Assembly (NCBI RefSeq): GCF_003570705.1
Contig: NZ_QWVT01000013.1
Span: forward strand, 53,515-117,514
Length of the DNA stretch: 64,000 nucleotides
DNA from: Mesobacillus zeae
Lineage (GTDB): Bacteria; Bacillota; Bacilli; Bacillales; Cytobacillaceae
Direction of reading: 5' to 3'
Under the pieces are notes generated by a model, which was not told the DNA's origin, made no database searches, and saw only the letters and a program-made list of their open reading frames with translations. The position numbers and the translations under genes are program-made. Positions 45,536 to 54,887 of this stretch are shown one piece after another (position 1 is the first letter of the stretch; the number at the start of each line of letters is the position of its first letter).

Positions 45536-46660
45536 TTAGCCGACTTTCTTTTCACCATCTGTATCCTGGTTTGCTTTTCCAAGCATTCTGTTCGCAATAA
45601 ACATTGCCACCATGATGGCAGTGATACCTCCAGTGAACTTTCCGACGATCATCGGGAAGATCATATCCTTTGCAACACCGGCTGTAAAACCAAGGTGATC
45701 ACCAAGGACAAAAGCAGCTGATACTGCGAAAGCCACATTCAAAATTTTTCCTCTGTCATCCATATCTTTCATCATCATGAACATTGGGATATTATTGGCA
45801 AGTGTTGCCACCATTCCCGCTGCTGCGATATCATTCATACCCAAAACCTTACCGAGCTTAATCAATGGTTTCTTGAATACTCTTGTAATGACTTCAACCA
45901 TAACGAAAGCCCCAGCCAGGACAATGGCAATGCTGCCGACAACCTGGATGCCTTCTTCCAAAGGAGTAATGCCGGAAATTACTGTCAAACCTGTCAGGGC
46001 ATCAATAATCCCTATAGCAAGGCCAAAAATAGCGACAATGACAACTCCCTGGCCAAAAATAGTGAAGCCTTTGATCATCTTTTCTGGGAACCTCCACAAG
46101 CCAAGGATGACTAAAACAGCAACGATAAGGATTGGCACAAGGTTTTTAATGAGCAGAATCGGATCGAAACCTGCTACTAAACCGCCGACAAAACATCCGA
46201 CCGGAATGGTGATCATTCCTGCGAGAATTCCTGTAGCCAGGAACTTATGGTCTTTCTTTTCAATGATTCCCAATGCAACTGGGATTGTAAATACAATTGT
46301 CGGTCCCATCATGGCTCCAAGGATTGTTCCTGCAAAAAGGCCGATATCCGGATCTTTTGCCATTTCCATTGCCAAAGGGAAGCCGCCCATATCATTTGCC
46401 AGTAAGGTTGTGGCAAACATTGCAGGGTCAGCGCCCATTGCACTGTACAACGGAACAATAATCGGGCTAAGTACCTTCGCAAGCACTGGTGCTATGACAA
46501 TAATCCCTACCATTGAAAGCGTCAGGGCACCCATTGCCATAATTCCTTCCTCGAACTTTTCTCCAAGTTTCAGCTTATTATTAAAGATTTTATCAATAGC
46601 TCCGACAACCATAAAAATGACCATTAAATAGATAATGATTTCATTTATGCTCAATGTCAT
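45536..46660 (-). CDS. eutH: Ethanolamine permease EutH
   Basis: A 374-residue integral membrane protein with about ten hydrophobic helices; MSLNEIIIYLMVIFMVVGA-like start, AMGADPAMFATTLLANDMGGFPLA, and ANNIPMFMMMKDMDDRGKI are family hallmarks. It eases ethanolamine entry when the external level or pH is low. It lies after eutN, within the long eut transcript. The ATG is preceded by a GGGGG site with tight spacing. Confidence 0.94.
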   Translation of the reverse strand: MTLSINEIIIYLMVIFMVVGAIDKIFNNKLKLGEKFEEGIMAMGALTLSMVGIIVIAPVLAKVLSPIIVPLYSAMGADPAMFATTLLANDMGGFPLAMEMAKDPDIGLFAGTILGAMMGPTIVFTIPVALGIIEKKDHKFLATGILAGMITIPVGCFVGGLVAGFDPILLIKNLVPILIVAVLVILGLWRFPEKMIKGFTIFGQGVVIVAIFGLAIGIIDALTGLTVISGITPLEEGIQVVGSIAIVLAGAFVMVEVITRVFKKPLIKLGKVLGMNDIAAAGMVATLANNIPMFMMMKDMDDRGKILNVAFAVSAAFVLGDHLGFTAGVAKDMIFPMIVGKFTGGITAIMVAMFIANRMLGKANQDTDGEKKVG

Positions 46661-46764
46661 CTGCCCCCAGACTCTTTATATTTTTTCACTCAAGATTCCT
46701 TGCACTTACTGTGTAAAGCATTTCGGAGCATTACTTCATAAAAAAGCGCTGCTGCGGGCTAAAC

Positions 46765-47031
46765 TTACTCGTCCACCATATCGATTGAATCCACAACCCC
46801 GACGATGACAGCATCTACCGGAACGCCGCTTCCACCGACTGATACCCTTGCAGAACTTCCCCTTGTAATAAGGACAATATCCTGGACACCTGCACCGGCA
46901 TTATCGGCGGCCACTATATGACGGACATTATCTCCGCAGTATAACAGCTTGACGATCATGAGTTTGAGGCCATTCAACTTTTCATCTTTTCTGGTCGCCC
47001 AGAGACTTCCGACAACTTTGCCTATTTCCAT
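46765..47031 (-). CDS. eutN: Microcompartment vertex protein EutN
   Basis: An 88-residue EutN/CcmL-type protein (MEIGKVVGSLWATRKDEKL; AADNAGAGVQDIVLITRGSSAR; VDAVIVGVVDSI) that forms pentamers closing the shell vertices. Length and motifs are typical. It follows the flavoprotein-like unknown gene by 14 bases. Confidence 0.95.
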   Translation of the reverse strand: MEIGKVVGSLWATRKDEKLNGLKLMIVKLLYCGDNVRHIVAADNAGAGVQDIVLITRGSSARVSVGGSGVPVDAVIVGVVDSIDMVDE

Positions 47032-47045
47032 CGAATATCCCTCCG

Positions 47046-47744
47046 CTATCCTCGTTTGATCGTAATCTTGTTTGTCCTGATATAATCTTTAGCAAGAGGT
47101 GTAATAATAGCATCAGGGCGGACAGCTACAAGCTTCTGGTTTTTCAAGCAGAACTTCCGCAGATCCACTTCAGTAATCAGCTTTCTATCGACGATTGCGC
47201 AGTTTTGCGTAACAGTCTCTTCTTTCGCCTCTAACTCTGGTATAGCCTTTTCACCCTGGGTTTTGACGGTTTCCATCGGAACTTTATCACATAGTTCACT
47301 CAGGTTGCCCAGTCCAGTAAACTCGATTCCATAGCCCTCAAGCTTGTGCTCCAATTCCTCATACATTTTATAAAAGAGGATTGGTGCAGTCTTCTTATAT
47401 CGCTTATATTCAAGACCATCTGCCAGGGCAATGACGCGCTTTCCCTGCAACAGCATGGCCAGAACAAACTCCTCGCCGGAGGTCCTAGCTACACCTGCTG
47501 CAAGGTTTGCCATCATGGCTGCAGACAATGAAGGAATGATGATAATGTCAGAATCGTTGTCTTTTTCTCTGTAATACCTCACTGAATAACAAGAGGAAAG
47601 CGCTTCATCAATCCCGGTGACAGGTTGGTCGGCCAGAACCACCGCTTTCTTGCGCGCTGGTGCCCGGCACTCGCTCTTACTGTTTTCCGACAGCTGCTGA
47701 CAGACTAGTTCAGTTACTCTCTCAACTAATTCGTCGATGTTCAC
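47046..47744 (-). CDS. Conserved eut-locus protein of unknown function
   Basis: A 232-residue protein starting at GTG 47744, which overlaps the stop of the preceding gene (GTGA). The N-terminus (LVERVTELVCQQL) is an amphipathic helix like those that target enzymes to microcompartments. The middle (DIIIIPSLSAAMMANLAAGVA; VLAMLLQGKRVIALADG; ILFYKMYEEL) has a flavoprotein-like alpha/beta pattern. The C-terminus IITPLAKDYIRTNKITI resembles the N-terminal motif of EutT in this locus. A homologue sits at the same place in Listeria-type eut clusters as I recall. Function unknown. Confidence 0.8.
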   Translation of the reverse strand: MNIDELVERVTELVCQQLSENSKSECRAPARKKAVVLADQPVTGIDEALSSCYSVRYYREKDNDSDIIIIPSLSAAMMANLAAGVARTSGEEFVLAMLLQGKRVIALADGLEYKRYKKTAPILFYKMYEELEHKLEGYGIEFTGLGNLSELCDKVPMETVKTQGEKAIPELEAKEETVTQNCAIVDRKLITEVDLRKFCLKNQKLVAVRPDAIITPLAKDYIRTNKITIKRG

Positions 47745-48391
47745 TGATTGACACCCCCAGGCTGTTTCTTAATCAGCCTGCCGTACATACCTTTTTTAAA
47801 TCCGCAGGCATTAGCTTCATCATAATCGATGTGCATCCTTGTCTCGTATCTGGAATTGACGCGGACTACCACATCATCAAAAATGAGAGGCCGCATCCCA
47901 AACATCTTCACTCTGACAATCTCCTTATCAGTTACCTGATATCGTTTCGCGTCTTCTGGAGTCATATGGATATGCCTTTTGGCGACAATCGTTCCGTTCT
48001 CAAGCTGAACACTGTTCTTCCCAGAGTCAAGAATGATGGACGGGGTGTTCTCGGTGTTTCCGCTGTCCCTTACAGGAACATTGCGGATTCCCAATATAAG
48101 AGCATCTGTAAAGGAAATTTCAACTTGGGATTTATTGCGTTCAGGGCCTAATATAACCACATTCTTGATGGACCCTTTCGGCCCGGTCAAAGTGATGCGT
48201 TCTTCACACACATATTGGCCTGGCTGGGATAAGTCCCGTAGCTTTGTAAGCTGATACCCATCGCCGAATAATAGATCCACTGTTTCGCGGTCTAGATGGA
48301 CATGGCGGCCTGATGCCTCCACTTCGATTAACTCCGTGCTGATTACCTGCTCCACAACACGTTTTACAACTTCCTGATCAAAAGGCTCCAT
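47741..48391 (-). CDS. pduL: Phosphate propanoyl/acetyltransferase, PduL type (EutD role)
   Basis: Converts acetyl-CoA and phosphate to acetyl-phosphate and free CoA, recycling CoA inside the compartment. About 216 residues with the zinc-binding pattern ASGRHVHLD and, later, KRHIHMTPEDA, the duplicated PduL barrel signature. The first 20 residues (VKRVVEQVISTEL) are an amphipathic targeting helix. ATG 48391 is preferred: GAGGTG lies upstream, while the GTG at 48406 overlaps it. It replaces the Pta-type EutD of enteric bacteria. Confidence 0.93.
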   Translation of the reverse strand: MEPFDQEVVKRVVEQVISTELIEVEASGRHVHLDRETVDLLFGDGYQLTKLRDLSQPGQYVCEERITLTGPKGSIKNVVILGPERNKSQVEISFTDALILGIRNVPVRDSGNTENTPSIILDSGKNSVQLENGTIVAKRHIHMTPEDAKRYQVTDKEIVRVKMFGMRPLIFDDVVVRVNSRYETRMHIDYDEANACGFKKGMYGRLIKKQPGGVNQ

Positions 48392-48402
48392 GGAACCACA
48401 CC

Positions 48403-49203
48403 TCACTTACTATAACTTCCGGTTTTGGTTTTAAACATTAGCACCCAAAATAGCGATGACAACCGGTTTAGAGCCTGGATAATATCTTCACGCTCAGCCT
48501 CGCCATTCTCTTTTTTGAATGCCTGATAGGCTGCAATCTCCGCTTCCCTTACCATGCTTCTAAGGGAATTCAGCAGAATGACCGGCTCTCCCAGACGGTA
48601 ATCTGGAAAGAAATGACCTTCACCAAAAAATTTCTTTGGATGGTGGGACATCTCCCTGATTTCCTGTTCACTCATCCCAAGAAGCTTGATTTCCTTAACC
48701 GGGCTGTTCAAGACTTCGCACCTGACAAGGTTCCTGACAAAGTCGAGCACTTCCTGCAAATCATCTGCCAGTCCTTGATAAACTGGGGCAATTTTGATTT
48801 GGGATTCTAGAATTTTCGATTCGAATGAATCTAGTTTCCCTCTAAAGATGATCCGGTTATGATCCTTATTCACAAGAACATTCCCGTAAAGCGCGGTCAT
48901 CTGTTCCGGCTTTTGGTTGGTATATCCCCCGTTCAGCAGGCGGTATTTAAAAGGCTGTACCGGTTCGGGCTTCTGGGACTGATTTTTTTCGTCAGCCTTG
49001 CTCGAAGTTTTGCTCTTCTCGTTTTTGGACTGTTGATCGTCCTTAGACTTATCAATAATGGAAAGTTTAATATGGCGGTCCGTCAAAAAAGTCTGGGCGG
49101 ATGGAGTGATTATGGTCCCTTTTTCCACCTTATACTCTTTGAGAGTGGAGAGATCCTGATCCTTTAGCAGCTTCCTTAATTCGTTCTCGGTAATCAAGCC
49201 CAT
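48403..49203 (-). CDS. eutT: Cobalamin adenosyltransferase EutT
   Basis: A 266-residue ATP:corrinoid adenosyltransferase that makes the adenosylcobalamin needed by EutBC. N-terminus MGLITENELRKLL and GTIITPSAQTFLTDRHIKL, a low-complexity lysine/serine/glutamine linker at about residues 52-80, and a helical C-terminal domain with HHPKKFFGEGHF and LGEPVILLNSLRSMVREAE. It links the B12-making and importing genes of this window to the lyase. It lies 73 bases after eutM with a hairpin between them. Confidence 0.92.
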   Translation of the reverse strand: MGLITENELRKLLKDQDLSTLKEYKVEKGTIITPSAQTFLTDRHIKLSIIDKSKDDQQSKNEKSKTSSKADEKNQSQKPEPVQPFKYRLLNGGYTNQKPEQMTALYGNVLVNKDHNRIIFRGKLDSFESKILESQIKIAPVYQGLADDLQEVLDFVRNLVRCEVLNSPVKEIKLLGMSEQEIREMSHHPKKFFGEGHFFPDYRLGEPVILLNSLRSMVREAEIAAYQAFKKENGEAEREDIIQALNRLSSLFWVLMFKTKTGSYSK

Positions 49204-49228
49204 TCTGTCACATCCTTGCTTAAGAATA

Positions 49229-49262
49229 CGGGGCTGACCCTAGACTTTAGAGTCAGCCTCTG
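49229..49262 (-). promoter_or_regulatory. Intercistronic hairpin between eutM and eutT
   Basis: AGGCTGACTCTA and TAGGGTCAGCC-type arms form a stable stem around AAAGTC on the minus strand, with no T-run. Lying directly after an abundant shell-protein gene, it could protect the upstream message from 3' decay or reduce expression of eutT. Confidence 0.6.
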
Positions 49263-49276
49263 CATTCAAAGGGTTA

Positions 49277-49567
49277 TTAATTTTGAACGGAATACTTTGG
49301 AAGAACTGCATCTACTTCTGTATGCGGACGTGGAATGACATGGACTGAAACCAATTCGCCTACACGGTCAGCTGCTGCTGCGCCTGCATCTGTTGCAGCT
49401 TTAACCGCGCCTACATCACCGCGTACCATAACAGTTACAAGACCTGCTCCAATTTGCTCTTTTCCGATCAATGTAACGCTTGCTGCTTTCACCATTGCAT
49501 CTGCAGCTTCGATTGCTCCAACTAAGCCTTTAGTTTCAACCATTCCTAGTGCGTTTGCGTTTGCCAT
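49277..49567 (-). CDS. eutM: Microcompartment shell protein EutM (first copy)
   Basis: A 96-residue single-BMC shell protein with the same core as the 41764-42057 copy ([41 protein letters not shown]). It forms the main hexagonal tiles of the shell. AGGAGG precedes the ATG. The two copies differ mainly in the last 15 residues ([11 protein letters not shown] here), where interactions with cargo or curvature may differ. Confidence 0.96.
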   Translation of the reverse strand: MANANALGMVETKGLVGAIEAADAMVKAASVTLIGKEQIGAGLVTVMVRGDVGAVKAATDAGAAAADRVGELVSVHVIPRPHTEVDAVLPKYSVQN

Positions 49568-49606
49568 TTTTATTTCCTCCTCAAAATTTTATGGTTAAGG
49601 CTGTTA

Positions 49607-51064
49607 TTATTTTGAAAGTTCCATGACCACTTGCTTCACGATCATTTCAATCATATCTGACTGGACTGGAGTCGATGCCTGTTGTCCGGATTTCGGTTTC
49701 AGGTCCTCAAGCTCCTTGATTCCTTTGGCAATCCTGCGTACATTGATCAAGTTCATCGGTCCGATGTTATCGGAAGTGGAACTGCCGCCAACCGCTCCGC
49801 AGCCAAGTGTAAGGGCAGGGAATAAATTAGTCGTTCCGCCGATACCTCCGAGTGCAGATGCAGTGTTTACAAGGAAACGCGATGCTGGGATTCTCACGGC
49901 AAAATGCCTGATAATCTCTTCATTCTCTGAATGCATCGAGAAAGTATGGCCTGCTCCTTCGTGATTCAGGATTTCAGCGCTTAGCGTGCACGCTTCCTCC
50001 CAGTTTTCCACTGTGTAGAAACCGAGGATTGGCGCAAGCTTCTCTCTTGAAAAAGGAACGTTGTGACCAATTTTTGTTTCTTCAGCAATCAGGACACGAA
50101 TGCTTGCAGGAATATTCAGGCCGCATAGGTTTGCGATATGCTGGACGCTTTTGCCTACAATGGCAGGGTTCATGCTGCCATTTGCCCTCATGATATATCC
50201 TTCAAGCTTTTTCTTTTCTTCGGCTGAAAGGAAGTATGCTCCCTGTTGTACCAGTTCATGAACAACTTGTTCTTTCATGCATTCTTCAACAACGATTGAT
50301 TGCTCTGAAGCACAAATTGTCCCATTATCGAAAGTCTTGGAATCTAGGATTCTCTTAACTGCTTTTTTCACATCAGCTGTTCTTTCAATAAATGCAGGAG
50401 AATTACCAGGTCCTACACCAATTGCTGGAGTGCCGGATGAATAGGCAGCCTTGACCATTGCTGATCCTCCTGTTGCCAGGATCAATGCCACATCGTTATT
50501 CTTCATCAGCTCTGATGTTCCTGCCACAGATGGAGTTGTCATACATCCAATCGCGCCTTCAGGGCAACCTGCTTTTTCTGCAGCGTCAGTAATGATTTTC
50601 ACTGTTTCAAGGATACTTTTCAATGCACCAGGATGCGGAGAAAAAACAATCGCATTAGCTGTTTTGATTGCGATAAGCGTTTTATACATGACAGTGGATG
50701 TTGGGTTTGTCGATGGTATAAGTCCAGCAATTACACCAACTGGCACAGCGATATCCATAAGCCCCTGTTGTTTATCTTCGTTCAGAATTCCAACAGTCTT
50801 TAAATCTTTGATTTCTTCGTAGACCACGCGGGAACCAAAGAGGTTTTTAATGACTTTGTCTTCCCAGCGGCCGAATCCGGTTTCTTCGCTTGCCATCTTC
50901 GCAAGCCTTTCCCGGTTTTCATAAGCAGCATCGGCAATTGCCTTTACAATCCTGTTTATTTCATCCTGGCTCATTTGGGCTAGCTTTTTCTGAGCTGTTT
51001 TTGCTTTTTTCGCTAACGTTCTAGCTTCCTGGATGGATAATAAGTCTTTATCTTCTAATGACAT
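49607..51064 (-). CDS. eutE: CoA-acylating acetaldehyde dehydrogenase EutE
   Basis: Converts acetaldehyde to acetyl-CoA with NAD. The 485-residue protein has the aldehyde dehydrogenase core: [38 protein letters not shown], and the active-site cysteine in [14 protein letters not shown]. The usual N-terminal targeting helix is not obvious; instead the C-terminus (about 465-485: [13 protein letters not shown]) carries an amphipathic helix after a Gln/Ser/Pro linker, so targeting appears to be C-terminal. It abuts eutK-like with a 1-base overlap. Confidence 0.95.
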   Translation of the reverse strand: MSLEDKDLLSIQEARTLAKKAKTAQKKLAQMSQDEINRIVKAIADAAYENRERLAKMASEETGFGRWEDKVIKNLFGSRVVYEEIKDLKTVGILNEDKQQGLMDIAVPVGVIAGLIPSTNPTSTVMYKTLIAIKTANAIVFSPHPGALKSILETVKIITDAAEKAGCPEGAIGCMTTPSVAGTSELMKNNDVALILATGGSAMVKAAYSSGTPAIGVGPGNSPAFIERTADVKKAVKRILDSKTFDNGTICASEQSIVVEECMKEQVVHELVQQGAYFLSAEEKKKLEGYIMRANGSMNPAIVGKSVQHIANLCGLNIPASIRVLIAEETKIGHNVPFSREKLAPILGFYTVENWEEACTLSAEILNHEGAGHTFSMHSENEEIIRHFAVRIPASRFLVNTASALGGIGGTTNLFPALTLGCGAVGGSSTSDNIGPMNLINVRRIAKGIKELEDLKPKSGQQASTPVQSDMIEMIVKQVVMELSK

Positions 51065-51792
51065 TATTTATCCTCCTTTCTGTAGTGATTAGAAATAAGA
51101 ACAATTAATTCTTCTTTCTTGGAATACTTTATTGAAGCCGGTTTCACTCCCGGAATTCTTAGCTTTCTAACCATGGTCCGCAGTTCCTGGACACTTTTGC
51201 GCTGGAGGTCAGGATTAACACTATTTCCCCCGACAATCATCCTTTCACGGTGCTGTACCCGTTTTGGAAGATCGCTAGAGTCGGGAAGAATGGCTGTTAA
51301 ACTTTCTGCACGCGCTTTTTCTATTGCAGGTTTAGCTTTATACCCTTCTTGGGTATCCAGCATTTCCACGGCATGATTTTCTGCCTGCTCGTCCAGTTGT
51401 TCTGGATGATGGATTTCTTCCTGCTCATCGAGCTGAACCGGAACAAGTTCTTCTTCCTTTTGCTCACCAGGATCAACTGCCAGATGACACTCTTCTAGTT
51501 CTTCAGTTTTTTGCGGGACTGGCGTGCGTACTAACATTTCCGTCTCTTCATGCATTCTAGGAATGACATGGGAAGAAATCAATGTTGCAATTCCAGTGAC
51601 GGCAGCCGCTCCTGCATCTACTGCAGCGGAAACCGCTCCGACATCTCCATCTAGCATAACGGTTGTTAAAGCACCTTTAATTTTTTCGATCTTAACTAAC
51701 CGCACATTGGCAGCCTTCAATGCAGCATCCGCAGCCAGCACTGCTCCCAGATACCCTTTCACTTCAATGAGACCCAGCGCTTTAGAGTTCAT
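51064..51792 (-). CDS. Shell protein with BMC domain, acidic linker and C-terminal SAP-like domain (EutK-like)
   Basis: A 242-residue protein: residues 1-90 are a BMC domain (LGLIEVKGYLGAVLAADAAL; GDVGAVSAAVDAGAAAV), about 95-170 a Glu/Gln-rich low-complexity linker with repeated LDEQ/QLDEQ words, and about 190-242 a basic helical domain (RKSVQELRTMVRKLRIPG; IKYSKKEELIVLISNHY) that resembles SAP/Rho-N nucleic-acid-binding folds. The start at ATG 51792 has AGGAGG upstream. E. coli EutK also couples a BMC domain to a helix-turn-helix tail; the tail here is a different fold, so I give no symbol. Confidence 0.85.
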   Translation of the reverse strand: MNSKALGLIEVKGYLGAVLAADAALKAANVRLVKIEKIKGALTTVMLDGDVGAVSAAVDAGAAAVTGIATLISSHVIPRMHEETEMLVRTPVPQKTEELEECHLAVDPGEQKEEELVPVQLDEQEEIHHPEQLDEQAENHAVEMLDTQEGYKAKPAIEKARAESLTAILPDSSDLPKRVQHRERMIVGGNSVNPDLQRKSVQELRTMVRKLRIPGVKPASIKYSKKEELIVLISNHYRKEDK

Positions 51793-51802
51793 CGCCAACC
51801 TC

Positions 51803-52456
51803 CTAGAAGTTTGTTGGATTTTCTGCGACGTATTCAACTGCAGCTGCAAATGCATCGCAAGCTGCCTTGCAGGCTGATTGGCTGCCTGTTAGGAGGCCTC
51901 CGCCAAAGTTTGTTTCAGATGGAGGTCCGTAGAATGCTGCAATACTTACATCTGCTGCCTTTAATGCCGCATCCAGTCCGTACATGGCTTCAAGTGGCGG
52001 AGCGATAAGATAGGCAAGGGCTTCGCCTTCCTTAATGCCAGCCACACTTGAAAGGTATGTGCCAGTACGTGATACACAATGGGCAAAATACGCAATTGAA
52101 TCATCTTCATTGGCGCTGGTGAAATGGACACCGCTTTCCATATACTCCACCACTGCATTCAGTCCGCTCTTTACTTCGGCAGGACTTGGTCCGGCAATGA
52201 TTCCAATAACTTCCCCAGCGAGTTTCGTAGAGGCATTTGCACTTCCGGCATACATGGATTTTGCATAAACAACATCAACATCAGCAGCCTTCGTTGCTTC
52301 GTCCAACGCAGTGTAGGTAATGTCATCTACGTCTGCAGTGATCATGCCCAAACTTTTATGATGCGATTTTAATTCCAGTTTTTCCGCCAAGTCTGGACTT
52401 ACATTCGAGATAATTTTCGTGCTTAATACTGTGGCATGAATCGGCGAATTCTTCAT
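51803..52456 (-). CDS. eutL: Microcompartment shell protein EutL
   Basis: A 217-residue tandem-BMC protein that forms trimeric shell tiles with a gated pore. Family motifs: DVDDITYTALDEATKAADVDVVYAKSMYAGSANASTKLAG in the first half, and AMYGLDAALKAADVSIAAFYGPPSETNFGGGLLTG in the second. It lies 17 bases after eutC. Confidence 0.95.
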   Translation of the reverse strand: MKNSPIHATVLSTKIISNVSPDLAEKLELKSHHKSLGMITADVDDITYTALDEATKAADVDVVYAKSMYAGSANASTKLAGEVIGIIAGPSPAEVKSGLNAVVEYMESGVHFTSANEDDSIAYFAHCVSRTGTYLSSVAGIKEGEALAYLIAPPLEAMYGLDAALKAADVSIAAFYGPPSETNFGGGLLTGSQSACKAACDAFAAAVEYVAENPTNF

Positions 52457-52473
52457 TATTTATTCCTCCGTTC

Positions 52474-53370
52474 CTATAATTTAAGGTCGATTCCTGAAGT
52501 CTTTTTATCGAGCATGCTTTTAATCAGTTCTGAAATGTGGGCACCGGCTTCTACAGCAGGTGTGCCGCCTTTGTGTATGTTTGAAACAACTGTCCTTCTT
52601 GCTTCAGGCATATCAACCGTTGGCTTATAGGCAATGTAAGCACTCATTGATTCAGCTGTAACCAGGCCTGGGCGCTCTCCGACTAAAAGGCAAACCACAT
52701 CGGCATCTGTTGCTTCGCCAATTACGTCCATCGAAGGAACGCGGCAATGCTTAACAAACAATATATCTCCAACTTCAATTCCGTACATTTTCAGTCCCTG
52801 CTTAAGGGCTGGAATGATATCAGCAGCATTCGCCTCGATTGCCGCAGAACTTAATCCATCACCGACAACAATTTGTACTTTTGGACTTCTAACTCTGACT
52901 TTCATGAAGTTAACCGTTTCATCGGAAAATTGCCTTCCGAGGTCTGGTCTTGTCAAATATTCATCTTTATCCTTGCAAAGCGTTTCAATTGGAACAAGGT
53001 TAAGCTTCTTAACAAGATCCTCGCTGACATAAGAGAAAACAGCATCCTGCGCAGCTGCATGGTCTGCCCTGAATCTTAGGGAAGTCATTGTTTTATAACG
53101 AGGGCCTGCCCTCCAGACTCCGATTCTCGCAGGAGTTCTTTCCTTCATTTTCAAATATCCTTCACGGTCATAAGGATTTGGCACAAGCAATTCCTTTTTA
53201 AGATCCAACTCGGTAATATCCGGAAGACATGCATCCTGTTCCTCAGATGAGGCACTTTGTTGAGCAGCTGCTGTTTCTGCTGCTGGATTAACGTTGGCTA
53301 CAGTATCTTCGTTCATCATTTGTTTTACGATTGTCGCTACTAGTGATTTAAGGTCTTGATCATTCACCAT
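52474..53370 (-). CDS. eutC: Ethanolamine ammonia-lyase small subunit EutC
   Basis: With EutB it forms the adenosylcobalamin-dependent lyase that splits ethanolamine into acetaldehyde and ammonia. The 298-residue protein has an N-terminal amphipathic helix ([13 protein letters not shown]) and a low-complexity linker, as in lyases targeted into microcompartments, then [17 protein letters not shown] core, [19 protein letters not shown] and [15 protein letters not shown]. The B12-binding side contains [10 protein letters not shown]. It starts 18 bases after eutB. Confidence 0.96.
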   Translation of the reverse strand: MVNDQDLKSLVATIVKQMMNEDTVANVNPAAETAAAQQSASSEEQDACLPDITELDLKKELLVPNPYDREGYLKMKERTPARIGVWRAGPRYKTMTSLRFRADHAAAQDAVFSYVSEDLVKKLNLVPIETLCKDKDEYLTRPDLGRQFSDETVNFMKVRVRSPKVQIVVGDGLSSAAIEANAADIIPALKQGLKMYGIEVGDILFVKHCRVPSMDVIGEATDADVVCLLVGERPGLVTAESMSAYIAYKPTVDMPEARRTVVSNIHKGGTPAVEAGAHISELIKSMLDKKTSGIDLKL

Positions 53371-53388
53371 GGTTTGTTCCTCCCTCCT

Positions 53389-54756
53389 TTACTTTAAAAA
53401 GACTGAAGCGTCGCCAGCTTTTGAAGTCATTTTTCCTTTTTCATCGATAAAGCCCATTTTCATCATCCACTCTTCAAATGGCTTGATTGGCTTCAGATTT
53501 AGCAATTCACGCAGAGTTGGTGTCTCATGATAGCCAGTTGTCTGGTAGTTCAGCATGACGTCATCTCCGTGTGGGATTCCCATGAAGAAGTTACAGCCAG
53601 CTGCAGAAAGCAGCACGGAAAGATTCTCGATATCATTTTGATCTGCCTTCATATGGTTTGTATAGCAGGCATCAACACCCATTGGAATACCGGTAAGCTT
53701 ACCCATGAAGTGGTCTTCAAGGCCTGCACGGATGACTTGCTTTGAATCGTATAAATACTCAGGTCCAATGAAACCAACTACTGTGTTGACAAGGAACGGC
53801 TGGTATTTTTTCGCGAAACCATAGCAGCGTGCTTCCATTGTCAGCTGGTCGACACCATGATGGGCGTTCGAGCTTAGCTCAGAACCCTGCCCAGTTTCAA
53901 AATACATAACGTTTGGTCCGGTAGCTGTACCATCACTAAGTGCAAGCTGACGTGCCTCCTCGATCAATCCTCCGCTGATACCGAATGCTGTATTGCCTTT
54001 CTCCGATCCTGCTATGGATTGGAAAATCAGGTCTGTCGGCGCGCCCCTTCTGATTGCTTCCATCTGGTCTGTTACGTGGGCAAGGACACAGATTTGAGTC
54101 GGGATTTCCCATTTATTTTTAATTTCTTCAAATTTCCTCAGGATGCGGCCAACACTTTCAGCAGAATCATCTACAGGGTTAAGGCCGATTACCGCATCAC
54201 CGATACCGTAGGTAAGCCCTTCCATAACGGAAGCAACAATGCCATCGGGATCATCGGTTGGATGGTTTGGCTGAAGCCTTGCAGATAATGTACCTTCAAG
54301 ACCGATTGTTGTATTACAATGGGCGGAAATACGAATCTTTCTCGCTCCATAGATTAAATCAAGATTGGACATCAATTTAGTTACAGCGGAAATCATTTCT
54401 GCTGTCAGACCGCGTGAGATTCGGATGATATCTTCACCAGTCGTATTCTCGTCAAGGATCCATTCCCTCAGTTCCTGGACAGTCCAATTTTTGATCTGAC
54501 CGAAAATTCTTTTATTGACTGAATCCTGAATAATCCGTGTAACTTCATCTTCCTCGTATGGCACAACAGGATTGTTACGGATATCCTCAAGCGTTAGGTT
54601 GGCCACAACCATTCTCGCAGCCACCCGTTCCTCCGCACTTCCGGCAGTAATACCGGCTAGACGGTCACCAGACTTTTCTTCATTGGCTTTTGCAAATACA
54701 TCAACAATGTCTTTAAACTGATACGTTGTACCAAAAAGCTTTGATTTTAAAATCAT
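53389..54756 (-). CDS. eutB: Ethanolamine ammonia-lyase large subunit EutB
   Basis: Catalytic TIM-barrel subunit, 455 residues. Typical blocks are FKDIVDVFAKANEEKSGDRLAG at the start, SRGLTAEMISAVTKLMSNLDLI, GLEGTLSARLQPNHPTDDPDG, YFETGQGSELSSNAHHGVDQ, and a C-terminal IPHGDDVMLNYQTTGYHE. The start at 54756 (MILKSKLFG) has GAGGAGG upstream; the ORF extends 13 codons further into the leader without support. It has a dedicated EutV leader. Confidence 0.97.
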   Translation of the reverse strand: MILKSKLFGTTYQFKDIVDVFAKANEEKSGDRLAGITAGSAEERVAARMVVANLTLEDIRNNPVVPYEEDEVTRIIQDSVNKRIFGQIKNWTVQELREWILDENTTGEDIIRISRGLTAEMISAVTKLMSNLDLIYGARKIRISAHCNTTIGLEGTLSARLQPNHPTDDPDGIVASVMEGLTYGIGDAVIGLNPVDDSAESVGRILRKFEEIKNKWEIPTQICVLAHVTDQMEAIRRGAPTDLIFQSIAGSEKGNTAFGISGGLIEEARQLALSDGTATGPNVMYFETGQGSELSSNAHHGVDQLTMEARCYGFAKKYQPFLVNTVVGFIGPEYLYDSKQVIRAGLEDHFMGKLTGIPMGVDACYTNHMKADQNDIENLSVLLSAAGCNFFMGIPHGDDVMLNYQTTGYHETPTLRELLNLKPIKPFEEWMMKMGFIDEKGKMTSKAGDASVFLK

Positions 54757-54887
54757 AAAAATCCTCCTCTCATAAATCAGCCTTTTTGAAAACAAGGGAC
54801 AAGCCAGTTACGGGCAGTACCTTTATTCACAATTGGCGTCTATCGCTAAATAATTCATCATTTCGTAAAAGCCTTCCTTGCCTTTAG

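Noticed and set aside
46765..52456. Propanediol (pdu) rather than ethanolamine compartment
   Set aside because: EutB and EutC are clear, as are EutH, EutA, EutT, EutQ, EutV and EutW. No diol dehydratase subunits are present; only PduL and PduQ-like names overlap.
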